From Pseudomonas sp. Irchel s3h17 (GTDB taxonomy: Bacteria > Pseudomonadota > Gammaproteobacteria > Pseudomonadales > Pseudomonadaceae): a stretch of 64,000 bases of DNA. The position numbers were made by a program, and so were the translations under genes. Within the stretch, counting starts at the first letter, position 1; each line of letters opens with the position of its first letter. The notes below the pieces were generated by a model, which was given only the letters and a program-made list of their open reading frames with translations, ran no database searches and had not been told where the DNA came from. This document shows positions 26,848 through 36,706 of this stretch, in pieces. Location of the stretch: positions 195,359 to 259,358 of the forward strand of contig NZ_FYDL01000004.1 of NCBI RefSeq assembly GCF_900187505.1, in the 5' to 3' direction.

Positions 26848-27975
26848 ATGCCTGTTACCTTCACTCAAAGCGCCCTGCTGCTGAGCCTGATGCTCGGCTT
26901 CGGCCAGGCACAGGCTACCGGCCAACAGAGCCCGACCGCACTGGCCACGGCCAACGGAATCCCGCATCCGGCCGTGATCGCCCACCGTGGTGCGTCCTTC
27001 GATGCACCGGAATCCACCGCCGCCGCCTACAAGCTGGCACGCGACCTGGGGGCCGACTACCTGGAACTGGACCTGCAACGCAGCAAGGACGGCGTGCTGT
27101 TTGCCCTGCACGACGACAACCTGCAACGCACCACCGATGTCGCCATCAAGTTTCCAGAGCGCAAGGACAGCCCGGCCAACGCGTTCACCCTCGCCGAACT
27201 CAAGACCCTGGACGCCGGCAGCTGGTTCAACACCGCCTACCCGGATCGTGCACGCGCCCACTACGCGGGCCTGAAAATCCTGACCCTGGACGAAGTCATC
27301 GACATTGCCCAGGGCAACCCGTTGCACAAACCCGGCCTGTACATCGAGACCAAAGAGCCGAAGCAGTTTCCGGGGATCGAGCGCGACCTCAAGGACAAGC
27401 TGCAAGACCGTGGCTGGCTGAGCCCGATTGGCTCCAAGCTGGCCAAAAGTGAACTGAGCGTTGGCCAGGGCAAAGGCAAAGTCGTCCTGCAGACCTTCGA
27501 CAAGAGCAGCCTGGAAATGCTCCACAAAGAAATGCCGCAAGTGCCGAAGATCCTGCTGCTGTGGGTCGGCGTCGGCGGTATCGACGCGAAGTCCAACCTG
27601 AGCTTTGCCGAGTCCGGCGACAAGGACAAAGCCACCTACTACGCCAGGCAGGAACCCAAGGACAACGCCGCCTTCGAACAATGGGTCGACTACGCCAAGG
27701 CCCAGGGCGCAATCGGCACCGGCCCTTCGGCAACCTTGACCCAGCTCGGCGATCAGAGTTATTCGGACCTGGTGAAGCCATGGATGAACCGCTACGCCCA
27801 CGACAAGGGCCTGTTGGTACACGTCTACACCATCGACGATGACGTGGATTACAAGAAGGTGATGGACGCCGGTGTGGACGGCATCTTCACTAACCGCGCC
27901 AGCGAGCTGCTCAAGTACTACAAGCGCCCGATGACGGGCAGCGTTGCCCAGTTGCTTGAGGTCAACGGCTACTGA
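26848..27975 (+). CDS. glpQ: Glycerophosphodiester phosphodiesterase, periplasmic
   Basis: The 375-residue enzyme splits glycerophosphodiesters to glycerol 3-phosphate and an alcohol. A signal peptide (MPVTFTQSALLLSLMLGFGQAQA) sends it to the periplasm. The GDPD fold shows AHRGASFDAPESTAAAYKLA, then YLELDLQRSKDGVLFALHDDNL (Glu/Asp calcium ligands and the second His), and ends with DGIFTNRASELLKYY. An AAAGGACC ribosome site precedes the ATG. The gene has no operon partner; the promoter area contains AAAAG/CTTTT and two CAATTG palindromes of unknown use. Confidence 0.93.
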   Translation: MPVTFTQSALLLSLMLGFGQAQATGQQSPTALATANGIPHPAVIAHRGASFDAPESTAAAYKLARDLGADYLELDLQRSKDGVLFALHDDNLQRTTDVAIKFPERKDSPANAFTLAELKTLDAGSWFNTAYPDRARAHYAGLKILTLDEVIDIAQGNPLHKPGLYIETKEPKQFPGIERDLKDKLQDRGWLSPIGSKLAKSELSVGQGKGKVVLQTFDKSSLEMLHKEMPQVPKILLLWVGVGGIDAKSNLSFAESGDKDKATYYARQEPKDNAAFEQWVDYAKAQGAIGTGPSATLTQLGDQSYSDLVKPWMNRYAHDKGLLVHVYTIDDDVDYKKVMDAGVDGIFTNRASELLKYYKRPMTGSVAQLLEVNGY

Positions 27976-28122
27976 GTCGTCATCTGCTAGTGTGCAAGAT
28001 CGTTGCCGCGTACCGCGCGGGAACGATCCTGCTGCTGGACATCCACTCGGGGGAATTAAGGATCAATTAAGTTGCGCCGGTTAACCTGCCCCCACTTAAA
28101 CAGCTCACCAAGGAATGCCCCC

Positions 28123-28440
28123 ATGAAGAAGTTGACCACCCTGTTCACTGCCGCCGCCCTGACCCTGACCGCCGGTTTCGCCATGGCCGACGTGCGCCCG
28201 GACCTGATCCCGGGCCTGCTCAAGGCCGGCACCATCATGGACATGGAAAAGCTCAATCAGGCTGCATTGGCTCAGCACCCGGGCAGCACCGCGGCGAACA
28301 TCGTCGACACTGAACTGGATCACACCGCTGCGGGTGCCTATGTGTACGAAGTCGAAATTCGTGACGCCAAGAACGTGAAGTGGGACGTAAAACTGGACGC
28401 CAAGACGGGCGCAGTACTGAGCAACAAACAAGACACTTGA
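28123..28440 (+). CDS. PepSY domain-containing periplasmic protein
   Basis: This 105-residue protein has a clear signal peptide (MKKLTTLFTAAALTLTAGFAMA) followed by one PepSY domain (about 25-100) with the typical YVYEVEIRDAKNVKWDVKLDAKTG. PepSY proteins are small periplasmic modules thought to inhibit proteases or sense the envelope. AAGGAA ribosome site. It ends at a strong terminator. Confidence 0.85.
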   Translation: MKKLTTLFTAAALTLTAGFAMADVRPDLIPGLLKAGTIMDMEKLNQAALAQHPGSTAANIVDTELDHTAAGAYVYEVEIRDAKNVKWDVKLDAKTGAVLSNKQDT

Positions 28441-28455
28441 TCCACAGACGTCAAC

Positions 28456-28488
28456 AGCCGCACCGCCTCAGGGCCGTGCGGCTTTTTT
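28456..28488 (+). terminator. Terminator of the PepSY gene
   Basis: Stem AGCCGCAC/GTGCGGCT (28456-28463/28476-28483) with T6; 15 bases after the stop codon. The convergent chemoreceptor gene ends at 28494. Confidence 0.88.
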
Positions 28489-28493
28489 ACGTC

Positions 28494-30119
28494 TTAGGCA
28501 CTTAGGCGCGCGGTCACAGCATTGAGCTGGCCCGACAGGTCGTGCAGGTTGTTGCTCGCGGCTTCCGTACGCTGCACGTTGTCCAGGTTGGTACTGGCGA
28601 TACTGGTGATCTCGGTCAGGTTGCGCGAAATGTCCTCGGCCACCGAGGTCTGTTCTTCCGCCGCGGTGGCGATCTGGCGGTTCATGTCGCGAATCGCTTC
28701 CACCGATTCGGTGATGCGCTCCAGCATGGCACCGGCCTCAGTCACTTGCTCGACACTCTCCTCACTGCGCGACTGACCGCTTTCAATCGCCTGCGCCGCA
28801 TCCACGGCGCCCATTTGTACGCTCTGGATGATCTGATTGATCTCGATGATCGACGCCGCCGTGCGCTGGGCCAGGCTGCGCACTTCATCGGCCACCACGG
28901 CAAACCCGCGTCCGGCTTCCCCGGCCCGCGCCGCTTCAATGGCAGCATTGAGCGCCAGCAGATTGGTTTGCTCGGCAATACCGCGAATCACCTCCAGCAC
29001 CTTGCCAATCCGGCCGCTGTCGGTTTCCAGGCGACGGATCACGGTCGCTGTGTTGGCGATTTCCTCGCGCATTTGCGTGATCGCATGAATCGTATTGTGC
29101 ATCACCTTTTCGCCCTGCTGGGCCGACTGGTCGGCATCGTCGGCCGCCCGCGCCGCATCGGCGGCATGCCGCGCGACTTCCTGGGCCGTGGCCGACATTT
29201 CGTTCATCGCCGTCGCCACTTGATCCGTGCGGCTGAACTGTTCGCTGGTGCCGTGGGACATCAGGGTGGCGATGGAGTTGAGCTCGCCACTGGCGCTGTC
29301 CAGATCCGAGGCGCTGCGTTGCAGGCGGCCGAAGGTTTCGGCCAGAAAGTCGCGCAAGGTATTGGCCGCCACCGCCAACCGGCCCAACTCGTCCTGACGA
29401 TCGCTGGCCACGCGCTCGGCGAAGCGCCCCTGGCTCAATTCGGCAACGTAGCCGATCAGCCGGCGAATCGGCTCCACCAGATGGCGGTTGACCAGCCACA
29501 AGCTCAGCAGGCCAATCAACAGCCCCGAGAGCAGCATCACCACAATACCCGCCAGCACGGTGCGATCGGCGTTGGCACTGATCAGCCTCGACTGCTCGTC
29601 ACCCTGCTTGCGCAACGCATTGACCAACTCGCTCATCTGCTCGCTGGTCGCGCGGTCCACGCCTTTGACTGCGTTGTCACCCACTGCCGGATCGCCCCCG
29701 GCGGCCAGGTATGCGTCACGCCCCTTTTGATAGGCCATGCCCAGCATCCGATGCTCTTCACGCAAGCGTTCGATTCGGGCCTTGAGCGACGTGTCGATTG
29801 CCGGTTGACGGGTCAACTCGCCGAGGATGTTCCGCACATCGCCCTGACGGTCCTCGAATTGCTTCCAGTACTTGTTCAGGTCGGCCGGCTGCTTGCCGCG
29901 CAGCAGGACGTTTTTCCACTCCTGCACCTGCGCCTTGAACTGCAGGTTGGCTTCATCGATCAGTTGCGAGGTGTGCAACGGGCCTTCGATCAGGTTGCGA
30001 TAGTTCTGCACCCCGTTGGAGAGGAAGTGAAAGCTGGCCAGCGCGATCAGCAACATCGCAAACAGGCTGCCACTCAGCAGTGCAAGGATTTGAGCTCTCA
30101 GGGACTTCTGCAAAAACAT
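28494..30119 (-). CDS. Methyl-accepting chemotaxis protein
   Basis: The 541-residue receptor has an N-terminal helix (6-30), a helical periplasmic ligand domain of about 150 residues ([20 protein letters not shown] resembles four-helix-bundle sensors), a second helix (187-210), HAMP ([20 protein letters not shown]) and the long signalling coiled coil. The CheA/CheW-contacting tip is [20 protein letters not shown]. No C-terminal CheR-binding pentapeptide is seen. The ligand is unknown. ATG at 30119 is chosen; a GTG five codons earlier is possible. Confidence 0.93.
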   Translation of the reverse strand: MFLQKSLRAQILALLSGSLFAMLLIALASFHFLSNGVQNYRNLIEGPLHTSQLIDEANLQFKAQVQEWKNVLLRGKQPADLNKYWKQFEDRQGDVRNILGELTRQPAIDTSLKARIERLREEHRMLGMAYQKGRDAYLAAGGDPAVGDNAVKGVDRATSEQMSELVNALRKQGDEQSRLISANADRTVLAGIVVMLLSGLLIGLLSLWLVNRHLVEPIRRLIGYVAELSQGRFAERVASDRQDELGRLAVAANTLRDFLAETFGRLQRSASDLDSASGELNSIATLMSHGTSEQFSRTDQVATAMNEMSATAQEVARHAADAARAADDADQSAQQGEKVMHNTIHAITQMREEIANTATVIRRLETDSGRIGKVLEVIRGIAEQTNLLALNAAIEAARAGEAGRGFAVVADEVRSLAQRTAASIIEINQIIQSVQMGAVDAAQAIESGQSRSEESVEQVTEAGAMLERITESVEAIRDMNRQIATAAEEQTSVAEDISRNLTEITSIASTNLDNVQRTEAASNNLHDLSGQLNAVTARLSA

Positions 30120-30320
30120 CGAGGGATATCTCACGACAGGAATAAGGCGGGCACCGGGGTGCGCAAACCAGCCTAGGCATCATCGGCGCCGCCGTGGATT
30201 TCTTGAGCGGCTCCGACCAGTGGTCCTGGGCTTTTCGCGGGCAAGCGAAGCGCCAGCGGCGCCCCACTCCCATACTGTGCGCGTACGCACTCATACCGAT
30301 CAATCAAGCGTGAACGCCGT

Positions 30321-30456
30321 CCCGTGGCGAGCGAGCTTGCTCGCGCTAGGGCGCATAGCGCCCTCAACACGCCTATTGCAGGCGTTCAGATAAATCCCGG
30401 TGACCGGTTTTGGGGCTGCCGCGCAGCCCAGCGCGAGCAAGCTCGCTCGCCACGGG
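30321..30456. repeat. REPIN 2 (type-1 REP pair, GCGAGCGAG variant)
   Basis: CGTGGCGAGCGAGCTTGCTC ... GAGCAAGCTCGCTCGCCACG inverted around a spacer that itself contains GGGCGCATAGCGCCC. It lies in the 553-base gap between the chemoreceptor and the phosphate transporter; I see nothing else gene-like in that gap. Confidence 0.9.
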
Positions 30457-30672
30457 GCATGTGTTTGGCATCCCCACGCCTGACAAGACCATGCATCTGT
30501 TCAAGACAATTGCTCCCGCACTGATCGGCAATGCACACGCCCGCCACGGGGTTGAGAGGAGGTCGGATCAACGGATCTGCAAACATCCAAAACACTGACC
30601 CACCGCAGCGTTTGCGCAATGTTTAGCGCCGATCATGACGAACACCCCTCCTCTCCACAGGATTGTCCGGCA

Positions 30673-32289
30673 ATGGCTACTCCCCTCTCGACTGCCGCCA
30701 CCCCCTCTTCTGCTAGCGGCGTCAGCCCCAACGTCGATAAAAAACCCAGCGTACTGACCGTCGTGGTGTTCTTTTCCGTGCTGGCCATGGGGCTGTTGTT
30801 CACGGCCTACAGCCTGATGCATGACATCAATCGGGTCGGCACCACGATGACCACCTGGACCCCGTTTTTGCTGCTGGGCGTGGCGCTGCTGATTGCCTTG
30901 GGCTTTGAGTTCGTCAACGGTTTCCACGACACCGCCAACGCCGTGGCGACAGTGATCTACACCCATTCGCTGCCGCCGCAATTCGCGGTGGTCTGGTCGG
31001 GCTTCTTCAACTTCCTCGGGGTGCTGCTGTCCAGCGGCGCCGTGGCCTTCGGCATCATCGCCCTGCTACCGGTGGAGCTGATTCTGCAAGCCGGCTCCTC
31101 GGCCGGGTTCGCGATGATCTTCGCCCTGCTGATTGCGGCGATTCTGTGGAACCTCGGCACCTGGTGGCTAGGCCTGCCGGCATCCTCCTCGCACACCCTG
31201 ATCGGCTCGATCATCGGCGTCGGCGTTGCCAATGCCCTGATGCACGGGCGCGATGGCACCAGTGGCGTCGATTGGGCCCAGGCCACCAAAATCGGCTATG
31301 CGTTGCTGCTGTCACCGCTGGTCGGCTTCGGGTTCGCCGCGCTGTTGCTCCTGGCCCTGCGCGCCTTCGTCAAGAACCGCGCCCTGTACCAGGCCCCGAC
31401 CGGCAACGCCCCGCCGCCATGGTGGATCCGCGGGATGCTGATCCTGACCTGCACCGGCGTGTCCTTCGCCCACGGCTCCAACGACGGCCAGAAAGGCATG
31501 GGCCTGATCATGCTGATTCTGGTCGGTACCCTGCCGATGGCCTATGCACTGAACCGCACCATGCCCGCCGATCAAGCGTTGCAGTTCGCCGCCGTGGCCG
31601 AGGTGACCCAACAGGCGCTGGTCAAGGGTGCGCCACGACTCGCCCCCGCCGATCCACGTTCGACACTCACCGATTACGTGCGCAGCAAGCAGGCCACGCC
31701 CGAACTGGTCCCGGCCCTTGCCGCGCTGGCCGGTCATATCGGCAACGAAGTGAAGGGCTACGGCTCGCTGGCCAAGGTGCCGGCCGAAGCCATGGGCAAC
31801 GTGCGCAATGACATGTACCTGGCCAGCGAAACCATCCGCCTGATGGACAAGAACAACGTCGGCCATTTCGATGCCGACACTACCGGCAAGCTGCAACTGT
31901 TCAAGCAACAGATCGACAGCGCCACGCGCTTCATTCCGTTGTGGGTGAAAATCGCCGTGGCGATTGCACTGGGACTGGGCACCATGGTCGGCTGGAAACG
32001 CATCGTGGTGACCGTCGGCGAAAAGATCGGCAAAACGCACCTGACCTATGCCCAGGGCGCCTCCGCCGAAACCGTGGCCATGCTGACCATCGGCGCTGCC
32101 GATATGTTCGGCCTGCCGGTCTCGACCACTCATGTGCTGTCGTCGGGGGTGGCCGGGACCATGGTGGCCAATGGGGGTGGGCTGCAGATGAAGACCATCC
32201 GCAACCTGTTGATGGCCTGGGTACTGACCCTGCCCGCGGCGATTGTGTTATCGGGCAGTCTGTACTGGTTGTTCACCCGGTTGTTCTGA
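30673..32289 (+). CDS. pitA: Low-affinity inorganic phosphate transporter, PiT family
   Basis: The 538-residue membrane protein has about ten helices. The two PiT signature repeats are present: FEFVNGFHDTANAVATVIY near residue 82 and FAHGSNDGQKGMGLIML near 270. A large cytoplasmic loop (about 315-415) separates the last helices, as in E. coli PitA. The substrate is metal-phosphate driven by protons. The start MATPLSTAATP follows an AGGA-like site; an ATG 18 codons earlier has none. The first 30 residues are low-complexity Ser/Thr/Ala. Confidence 0.92.
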   Translation: MATPLSTAATPSSASGVSPNVDKKPSVLTVVVFFSVLAMGLLFTAYSLMHDINRVGTTMTTWTPFLLLGVALLIALGFEFVNGFHDTANAVATVIYTHSLPPQFAVVWSGFFNFLGVLLSSGAVAFGIIALLPVELILQAGSSAGFAMIFALLIAAILWNLGTWWLGLPASSSHTLIGSIIGVGVANALMHGRDGTSGVDWAQATKIGYALLLSPLVGFGFAALLLLALRAFVKNRALYQAPTGNAPPPWWIRGMLILTCTGVSFAHGSNDGQKGMGLIMLILVGTLPMAYALNRTMPADQALQFAAVAEVTQQALVKGAPRLAPADPRSTLTDYVRSKQATPELVPALAALAGHIGNEVKGYGSLAKVPAEAMGNVRNDMYLASETIRLMDKNNVGHFDADTTGKLQLFKQQIDSATRFIPLWVKIAVAIALGLGTMVGWKRIVVTVGEKIGKTHLTYAQGASAETVAMLTIGAADMFGLPVSTTHVLSSGVAGTMVANGGGLQMKTIRNLLMAWVLTLPAAIVLSGSLYWLFTRLF

Positions 32290-32383
32290 ACAATCACCGA
32301 CTGCAGCCGAAAGAGCCGATGGGAACACCCATCGGCCCGGCCGGCAATTGGTCAACCGCAACTGTTCTTTCACCGGGTGGCAA

Positions 32384-32812
32384 CTACGCCCTGGCCAATA
32401 CCATCCGCTCACGCAGCACGTCGTAGGCCCAGTGGTAGATGTAGGTGTACGGCAGGAAGAACAGCAGTACCCCGATGTCCAGAATCAGCGCTTCCATCAG
32501 GCTGACCTTCAGCCACCAGGCAATCAGCGGGATACTGATCGCCACCAGGCCACCTTCAAACATCAGTGCGTGCAAGACCCGGGTCCCGGCACTGGGGACC
32601 AGCGCCAGACGCTTGAGCAGCCGATCGAACAGGCCGTTGAACACCACGTTCCAGCCCAGGGCGATCAGGCCAATGCCAAGCGTGACCACGCCCATGTCGA
32701 CCATCGGTTTGTCCATCAGCCAGGCCAGCAGCGGAGTACACAGTATGATCGCGAGCACTTCGAATCCAATGGCTTGGAAAACACGTTCAGTGAAGGATTT
32801 ATGGGTGCTCAT
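32384..32812 (-). CDS. PACE-family efflux protein (two bacterial transmembrane pair domains)
   Basis: This 142-residue protein consists of two tandem transmembrane-pair repeats giving four helices. PACE hallmarks are present: FTERVFQAIGFEVLAIILCTPLLAW (Arg and Glu in helix 1), GLIALGWNVVFNGLFDR (W-N-xx-N/D) and RVLHALMFEGGL, PYTYIYHWAYD. PACE members such as AceI export chlorhexidine and other biocides or polyamines. A divergent LysR gene, as for AceI/AceR, is the likely regulator. AAGGAG lies 7 bases before the chosen ATG; a second ATG stands just ahead of it. Confidence 0.9.
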   Translation of the reverse strand: MSTHKSFTERVFQAIGFEVLAIILCTPLLAWLMDKPMVDMGVVTLGIGLIALGWNVVFNGLFDRLLKRLALVPSAGTRVLHALMFEGGLVAISIPLIAWWLKVSLMEALILDIGVLLFFLPYTYIYHWAYDVLRERMVLARA

Positions 32813-32900
32813 CATCAAGCTCCTTGGTAAGTGTGGTTGCCATGATCTCTCACCAAGACGATACTTCATAATCAATAACCATCGATCAAGGCGATAGTTC

Positions 32901-33755
32901 ATGCCCTCCCATGAAGTGCTGCTGGCGTTCGTCCAGGCGGCGACCCAAGGCTCGTTTTCCGCTGCGGCGCGCAAACTGGGCAAGAGCCAGTCCACCATCA
33001 GTGCTGCCGTCGCCAGCCTGGAAATCGACCTGAACGTGAAACTGTTCGACCGCAGCAGCCGCAAACCCGGCCTGACGTCGGCCGGGCATGTCATGTTGCA
33101 ACGGGCCGAGGAGATCCTGGCAGCCACCAGCCGCCTGAAAATGACCGCCGCCCAACTGTCACAGGGTGTAGAGGCCAAGCTGACGGTGGCGCTTTCCGAT
33201 ACCTATCATTCCGATCGGTTTGATGCGGCACTGAGCAGCTTCGAACAGCGCTACCCGGACCTTGAGCTCGAATGCCTGATTGCCGAATGCGATGACTTGG
33301 TCGCCCTGGTGCAAAGTGGCCGCGCGCATATCGCCCTGGCCGAGATGAAGGACAGCTACCCCGCCGACCTGGACTGCGCGGCCCTCGACGAACGCACGGA
33401 GATCGCCTTGTTCGTATCGCCACGGCACCCGCTGGCGGCGTTGCACACGGTCGACCAGCAAACCCTTGCGCAACATCGCGAGCTGCGCCTGGCGACCATC
33501 ATCAACCCCTACGAAACCCGCGCCAAGGGACGGGTGTGGTCAACCCCCAGCTATCTGATGCTGCTGGAAATGGCGCAGGGGGGTTACGGTTGGGCGCCCT
33601 TGCCGCGCTGGGTGGTTGCACGCTTTGGCGCCGGGACAGTGCAGGAACTCAAGGTGCGCGGCTGGCCAAAATCCGTATCGGTTCACGCACTCTGGTCACG
33701 GCTGCATCCACCGGGGCCGGCGGGGAGCTGGTTACTGGCCAAGATACTGGAGTGA
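32901..33755 (+). CDS. LysR-family regulator, probable regulator of the PACE gene
   Basis: The 284-residue protein has an N-terminal HTH (LLAFVQAATQGSFSAAARKLGKSQSTISAAVASLEIDL) and effector-binding domain (KLTVALSDTYHSDRFDAALSSFEQRYPDL). It is divergent from the PACE gene with 88 bases between the starts. It converges on the next LysR gene, their stop codons being 5 bases apart. Confidence 0.9.
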   Translation: MPSHEVLLAFVQAATQGSFSAAARKLGKSQSTISAAVASLEIDLNVKLFDRSSRKPGLTSAGHVMLQRAEEILAATSRLKMTAAQLSQGVEAKLTVALSDTYHSDRFDAALSSFEQRYPDLELECLIAECDDLVALVQSGRAHIALAEMKDSYPADLDCAALDERTEIALFVSPRHPLAALHTVDQQTLAQHRELRLATIINPYETRAKGRVWSTPSYLMLLEMAQGGYGWAPLPRWVVARFGAGTVQELKVRGWPKSVSVHALWSRLHPPGPAGSWLLAKILE

Positions 33756-33760
33756 GGCCT

Positions 33761-34603
33761 TCAAGCTGCCCCGACAGCGGGCGGCCGGTTGGTCTGGCAG
33801 TACTCGTGCAGGACGCGCACCGTGGGCAATTCAAGTGCCTGGGCGACGTAGCACAGCCCAACCCGACGCGTCGGCGCCGGCCCGTGCAAGGCCCGAGTGA
33901 CAACCCGCGGGTGCCCATCCACCAACGACTGCGGCAACATGGCCACGCCAACGCCTGCAGCCACCATGCGCAGCGCCTGCATCAGTGACCCCGCATGCCC
34001 GGCCACCGCTTCCGGCGAGCGCCCGTAGAGCGCCATCAAGCGCTGATGGGAAACGTGTTGCGGGCAGGTGATCCAGTTCTCGATGGGGGCGGAATCTGCT
34101 CCCGAGTCGAGCCGGGCCATGGGATGCCCAAGGGGCAGCGCCATGACGTAGGGTTCTTCCCAGAGCGGCAGAAACAACTCGTCCTCGCAGCACAGCTCCT
34201 CCACTGCCAGTCGCGCATCGCCCTGACAACCTTCCTGCAATGTCAGCAACAGATTGGGCAACGCCTGGTGGATCATGCGGACAACCCCCTCGACCTGGCT
34301 GTCGGCAATATCACCCTCCACGCCCAGCTCCAACGATGCACGGTCTTCACCACCACGAAACAAGCGCCGCAGAGCGTCAGCCTCAAGCACCATCCGGCGT
34401 GCCTGCGGATAGAGCACTCGCGCCTGGTCCGTGACCTCCACACCGCGCGGCTGACGAGTAAACAGCGCCGCCCCCAGGTCCTCTTCAAGCTGCTTGATGG
34501 TGACCGACAGGGTTGGCTGGCTGATGAACAGCCGCTGCGCCGCGCTGGTGATGTTGCGCTCCTCGAAGACCGCGAGAAACGCCTTGAGGTGACGAATACC
34601 CAT
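33761..34603 (-). CDS. LysR-family regulator (CynR/CysB-like subgroup)
   Basis: The 280-residue protein has the HTH in IRHLKAFLAVFEERNITSAAQRLFISQPTLSVTIKQLEEDLG and an effector domain (LELGVEGDIADSQVEGVVRMI...GVGVAMLPQSLV). The start MGIRHLKAF aligns with family members; ten codons further upstream stay open. It is divergent from the SDR gene (111-base gap), which it probably controls. Confidence 0.9.
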   Translation of the reverse strand: MGIRHLKAFLAVFEERNITSAAQRLFISQPTLSVTIKQLEEDLGAALFTRQPRGVEVTDQARVLYPQARRMVLEADALRRLFRGGEDRASLELGVEGDIADSQVEGVVRMIHQALPNLLLTLQEGCQGDARLAVEELCCEDELFLPLWEEPYVMALPLGHPMARLDSGADSAPIENWITCPQHVSHQRLMALYGRSPEAVAGHAGSLMQALRMVAAGVGVAMLPQSLVDGHPRVVTRALHGPAPTRRVGLCYVAQALELPTVRVLHEYCQTNRPPAVGAA

Positions 34604-34714
34604 AGAGCATTCCGATAGCAGACAGAGAAACAAGGCATTTTTCAGCCTTGAAACTGGTAAATATACTGCGACCCAAGATCAGCCATCCGTTTTTATTATT
34701 TCAGGAGCCATTCC

Positions 34715-35440
34715 ATGAGCAAGCCATTGATCATCATCACCGGTGCCAGTTCCGGCATTGGCGAAGCCTGTGCCCGTCTGTTTTCGGCAGCCGGCCACCC
34801 TTTGCTGCTACTGGCCCGACGCATTGAGCGCCTGGAAGCCCTGGCCCTACCCGACACGTTGAGCCGTGGCGTCGACATCACCGACCGTTCGGCCCTGATT
34901 CAAGCGGTCAAAGAAGCCGAGGCACAGTTCGGCCCAGCCGACGCCCTGATCAATAACGCTGGCGTCATGCTGCTGGGGGACATCACGACCCAGGATCCGG
35001 CACAGTGGGAGCAGATGCTCGACGTCAATGTGAAAGGCCTGCTCAACGGCGTTCATGCCGTGGTGGCCGGCATGGTCGAGCGCAAGCATGGCACGATCAT
35101 CAATGTCAGCTCCGTGGCCGGGCGCAAGACCTTCCCCAACCACGTGGCCTACGTGGGCACCAAGTTCGCGGTGCACGGGATCTCTGAAAACCTGCGCGAA
35201 GAACTTTCGCCACATAACGTGCGGGTCATCACCATCGCACCGGGTGCCGTGGAAACCGAGTTGCTGAGCCATACCACGGATGAAGCGATCAAGAGCGGCT
35301 ACCACGCCTGGAAGCAGGATATGGGCGGCACCGTGCTAAGCGCGCAAGACGTCGCATCGGCGATTCAATACGCCTATGCACAACCGCAGAACGTGTGCAT
35401 CCGCGAAATCGTGTTGGCCGCGACACGCCAACAAGCCTGA
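34715..35440 (+). CDS. Short-chain dehydrogenase/reductase, SDR family
   Basis: The 241-residue classical SDR has the nucleotide motif TGASSGIGEA (residues 9-18), NNAGV (82-86), catalytic Ser in INVSSVAG, Tyr-x3-Lys in YVGTKFAVHG. Arg36 after the second strand (LARRIERL) points to NADP. Close to clavaldehyde dehydrogenase-like YdfG/NADP-dependent hydroxy-acid dehydrogenases; true substrate unknown. AGGAG before ATG. A divergent LysR gene is the likely regulator. Confidence 0.9.
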   Translation: MSKPLIIITGASSGIGEACARLFSAAGHPLLLLARRIERLEALALPDTLSRGVDITDRSALIQAVKEAEAQFGPADALINNAGVMLLGDITTQDPAQWEQMLDVNVKGLLNGVHAVVAGMVERKHGTIINVSSVAGRKTFPNHVAYVGTKFAVHGISENLREELSPHNVRVITIAPGAVETELLSHTTDEAIKSGYHAWKQDMGGTVLSAQDVASAIQYAYAQPQNVCIREIVLAATRQQA

Positions 35441-35445
35441 GTTGC

Positions 35446-35469
35446 GGCGAGGGCGTGCGCGCCCTCGCC
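35446..35469. terminator. Hairpin between convergent SDR and sigma-factor genes
   Basis: A perfect 10-bp stem GGCGAGGGCG/CGCCCTCGCC with loop TGCG lies between two convergent stop codons. It lacks a long T tract and its arms recall the REP core (GGCGAGGG), so it may be a decayed REP acting as a two-way terminator. Confidence 0.6.
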
Positions 35470-35470
35470 A

Positions 35471-36706
35471 CTAACTCAACTCCGCCAATCGCCGCTCGAT
35501 AAACCGTCGCTCCGGCGCTTGCCGAGTCAGCTCCAGCGCACGCCGATAGGCCGCCTTGGCTTCCTCCACACGGCCCAATTGTCGACAGAATTCGGCTCGC
35601 GCCGAATGGGCCAGGTGATAGTCGAGCAGTTCTCCCCGGTTCAATATCCCCTCGACCAGGTTCAGCGCCACCAACGGTCCATCGCGCCGGGACAGTGCCG
35701 CCGCGCGATTGAGCTCGATCACCGGCGAAGGCATGGCCTGCAACAAGACGTCGTACAGGCCGACAATCTGTGGCCAGTCGGTGTCCTCGGCCACCTTCGC
35801 TTCGGCATGCACGGCCGAGATTGCCGCTTGCAGGCAGTAAGGCCCGAACCCCCGGGTACCCAGCGCCCGCTCGACCAGGGCACTGCCTTCGGCAATCATG
35901 TCGGCATCCCACAGCGAACGGTCCTGCTCATCGAGCACAATCAACTCGCCCGCAGCCGAGGTCCTGGCCGGACGTCGCGACTCATTGAGCAGCATCAGTG
36001 CCAGCAACCCCATCACCTCGGGCTCCGGTAATAGCTCCATCAACAAACGGCCGAGACGAATCGCCTCGCGGGTCAGGTCTTCACGGGTCAACTCACTGCC
36101 TACCGACGCCGAATAGCCTTCGTTGAACACCAGGTAGATCACCCGCAGCACACTGTCGAGGCGCTCGGGCAACTCGGCCATGGACGGCACTTGATACGGG
36201 ATGGCGGCGTCGCGAATCTTTGCCTTGGCGCGCACGATTCGCTGGGCAATGGTCGCCGGTGTGGCGAGAAACGCCCGGGCGATTTCTTCAGTGGTCAGGT
36301 CGCAGACTTCACGCAAGGTCAACGGCACTTGCGCATCGGCTGCCAGGGCCGGGTGACAACAGGTGAAGATCAGCCGCAGGCGATCGTCTTCCACGTCTTC
36401 GACACTCCACTCGGCCTCTTCCAGCGCTTCGAGCTGCGCCACCAACAGCGCCTGCGAGGCGACAAATCGTGCCCGGCGGCGCAAACCGTCAATCGCCTTG
36501 AAGCGCCCGGTCGACACCAGCCAGGCGCGAGGATTGTCGGGCACGCCATCGCGCTGCCAGCGCTCGACCGCGACAAAGAAGGCTTCATGCAGCGCCTCTT
36601 CGGCCAGGTCGAAATCCCCCAGCAAGCGAATCAGGGTGGCGAGGATGCGCCGCGAGTCGTTGCGATATACCGTCTCGACCAGCGCCTTGACCGCCTCGCC
36701 CGGCAT
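35471..36706 (-). CDS. ECF sigma factor with long C-terminal extension (ECF42-like)
   Basis: The protein has 411 residues. The first 170 are a sigma-70 region 2 and 4 (VYRNDSRRILATLIRLLGDFDLAEEALHEAF; LTLREVCDLTTEEIARAFLATPATIAQRIVRAKAKIR). The rest is a helical domain ending in TPR-like repeats (YDVLLQAMPSPVIELNRAAAL, AHSARAEFCRQLGRVEEAKAAYRRAL). This layout, without an anti-sigma gene and next to DGPF/YCII genes, is the hallmark of group ECF42, in which the C-terminal extension is thought to control activity. Its ATG overlaps the stop of the SRPBCC gene by one base (TGATG). Confidence 0.92.
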   Translation of the reverse strand: MPGEAVKALVETVYRNDSRRILATLIRLLGDFDLAEEALHEAFFVAVERWQRDGVPDNPRAWLVSTGRFKAIDGLRRRARFVASQALLVAQLEALEEAEWSVEDVEDDRLRLIFTCCHPALAADAQVPLTLREVCDLTTEEIARAFLATPATIAQRIVRAKAKIRDAAIPYQVPSMAELPERLDSVLRVIYLVFNEGYSASVGSELTREDLTREAIRLGRLLMELLPEPEVMGLLALMLLNESRRPARTSAAGELIVLDEQDRSLWDADMIAEGSALVERALGTRGFGPYCLQAAISAVHAEAKVAEDTDWPQIVGLYDVLLQAMPSPVIELNRAAALSRRDGPLVALNLVEGILNRGELLDYHLAHSARAEFCRQLGRVEEAKAAYRRALELTRQAPERRFIERRLAELS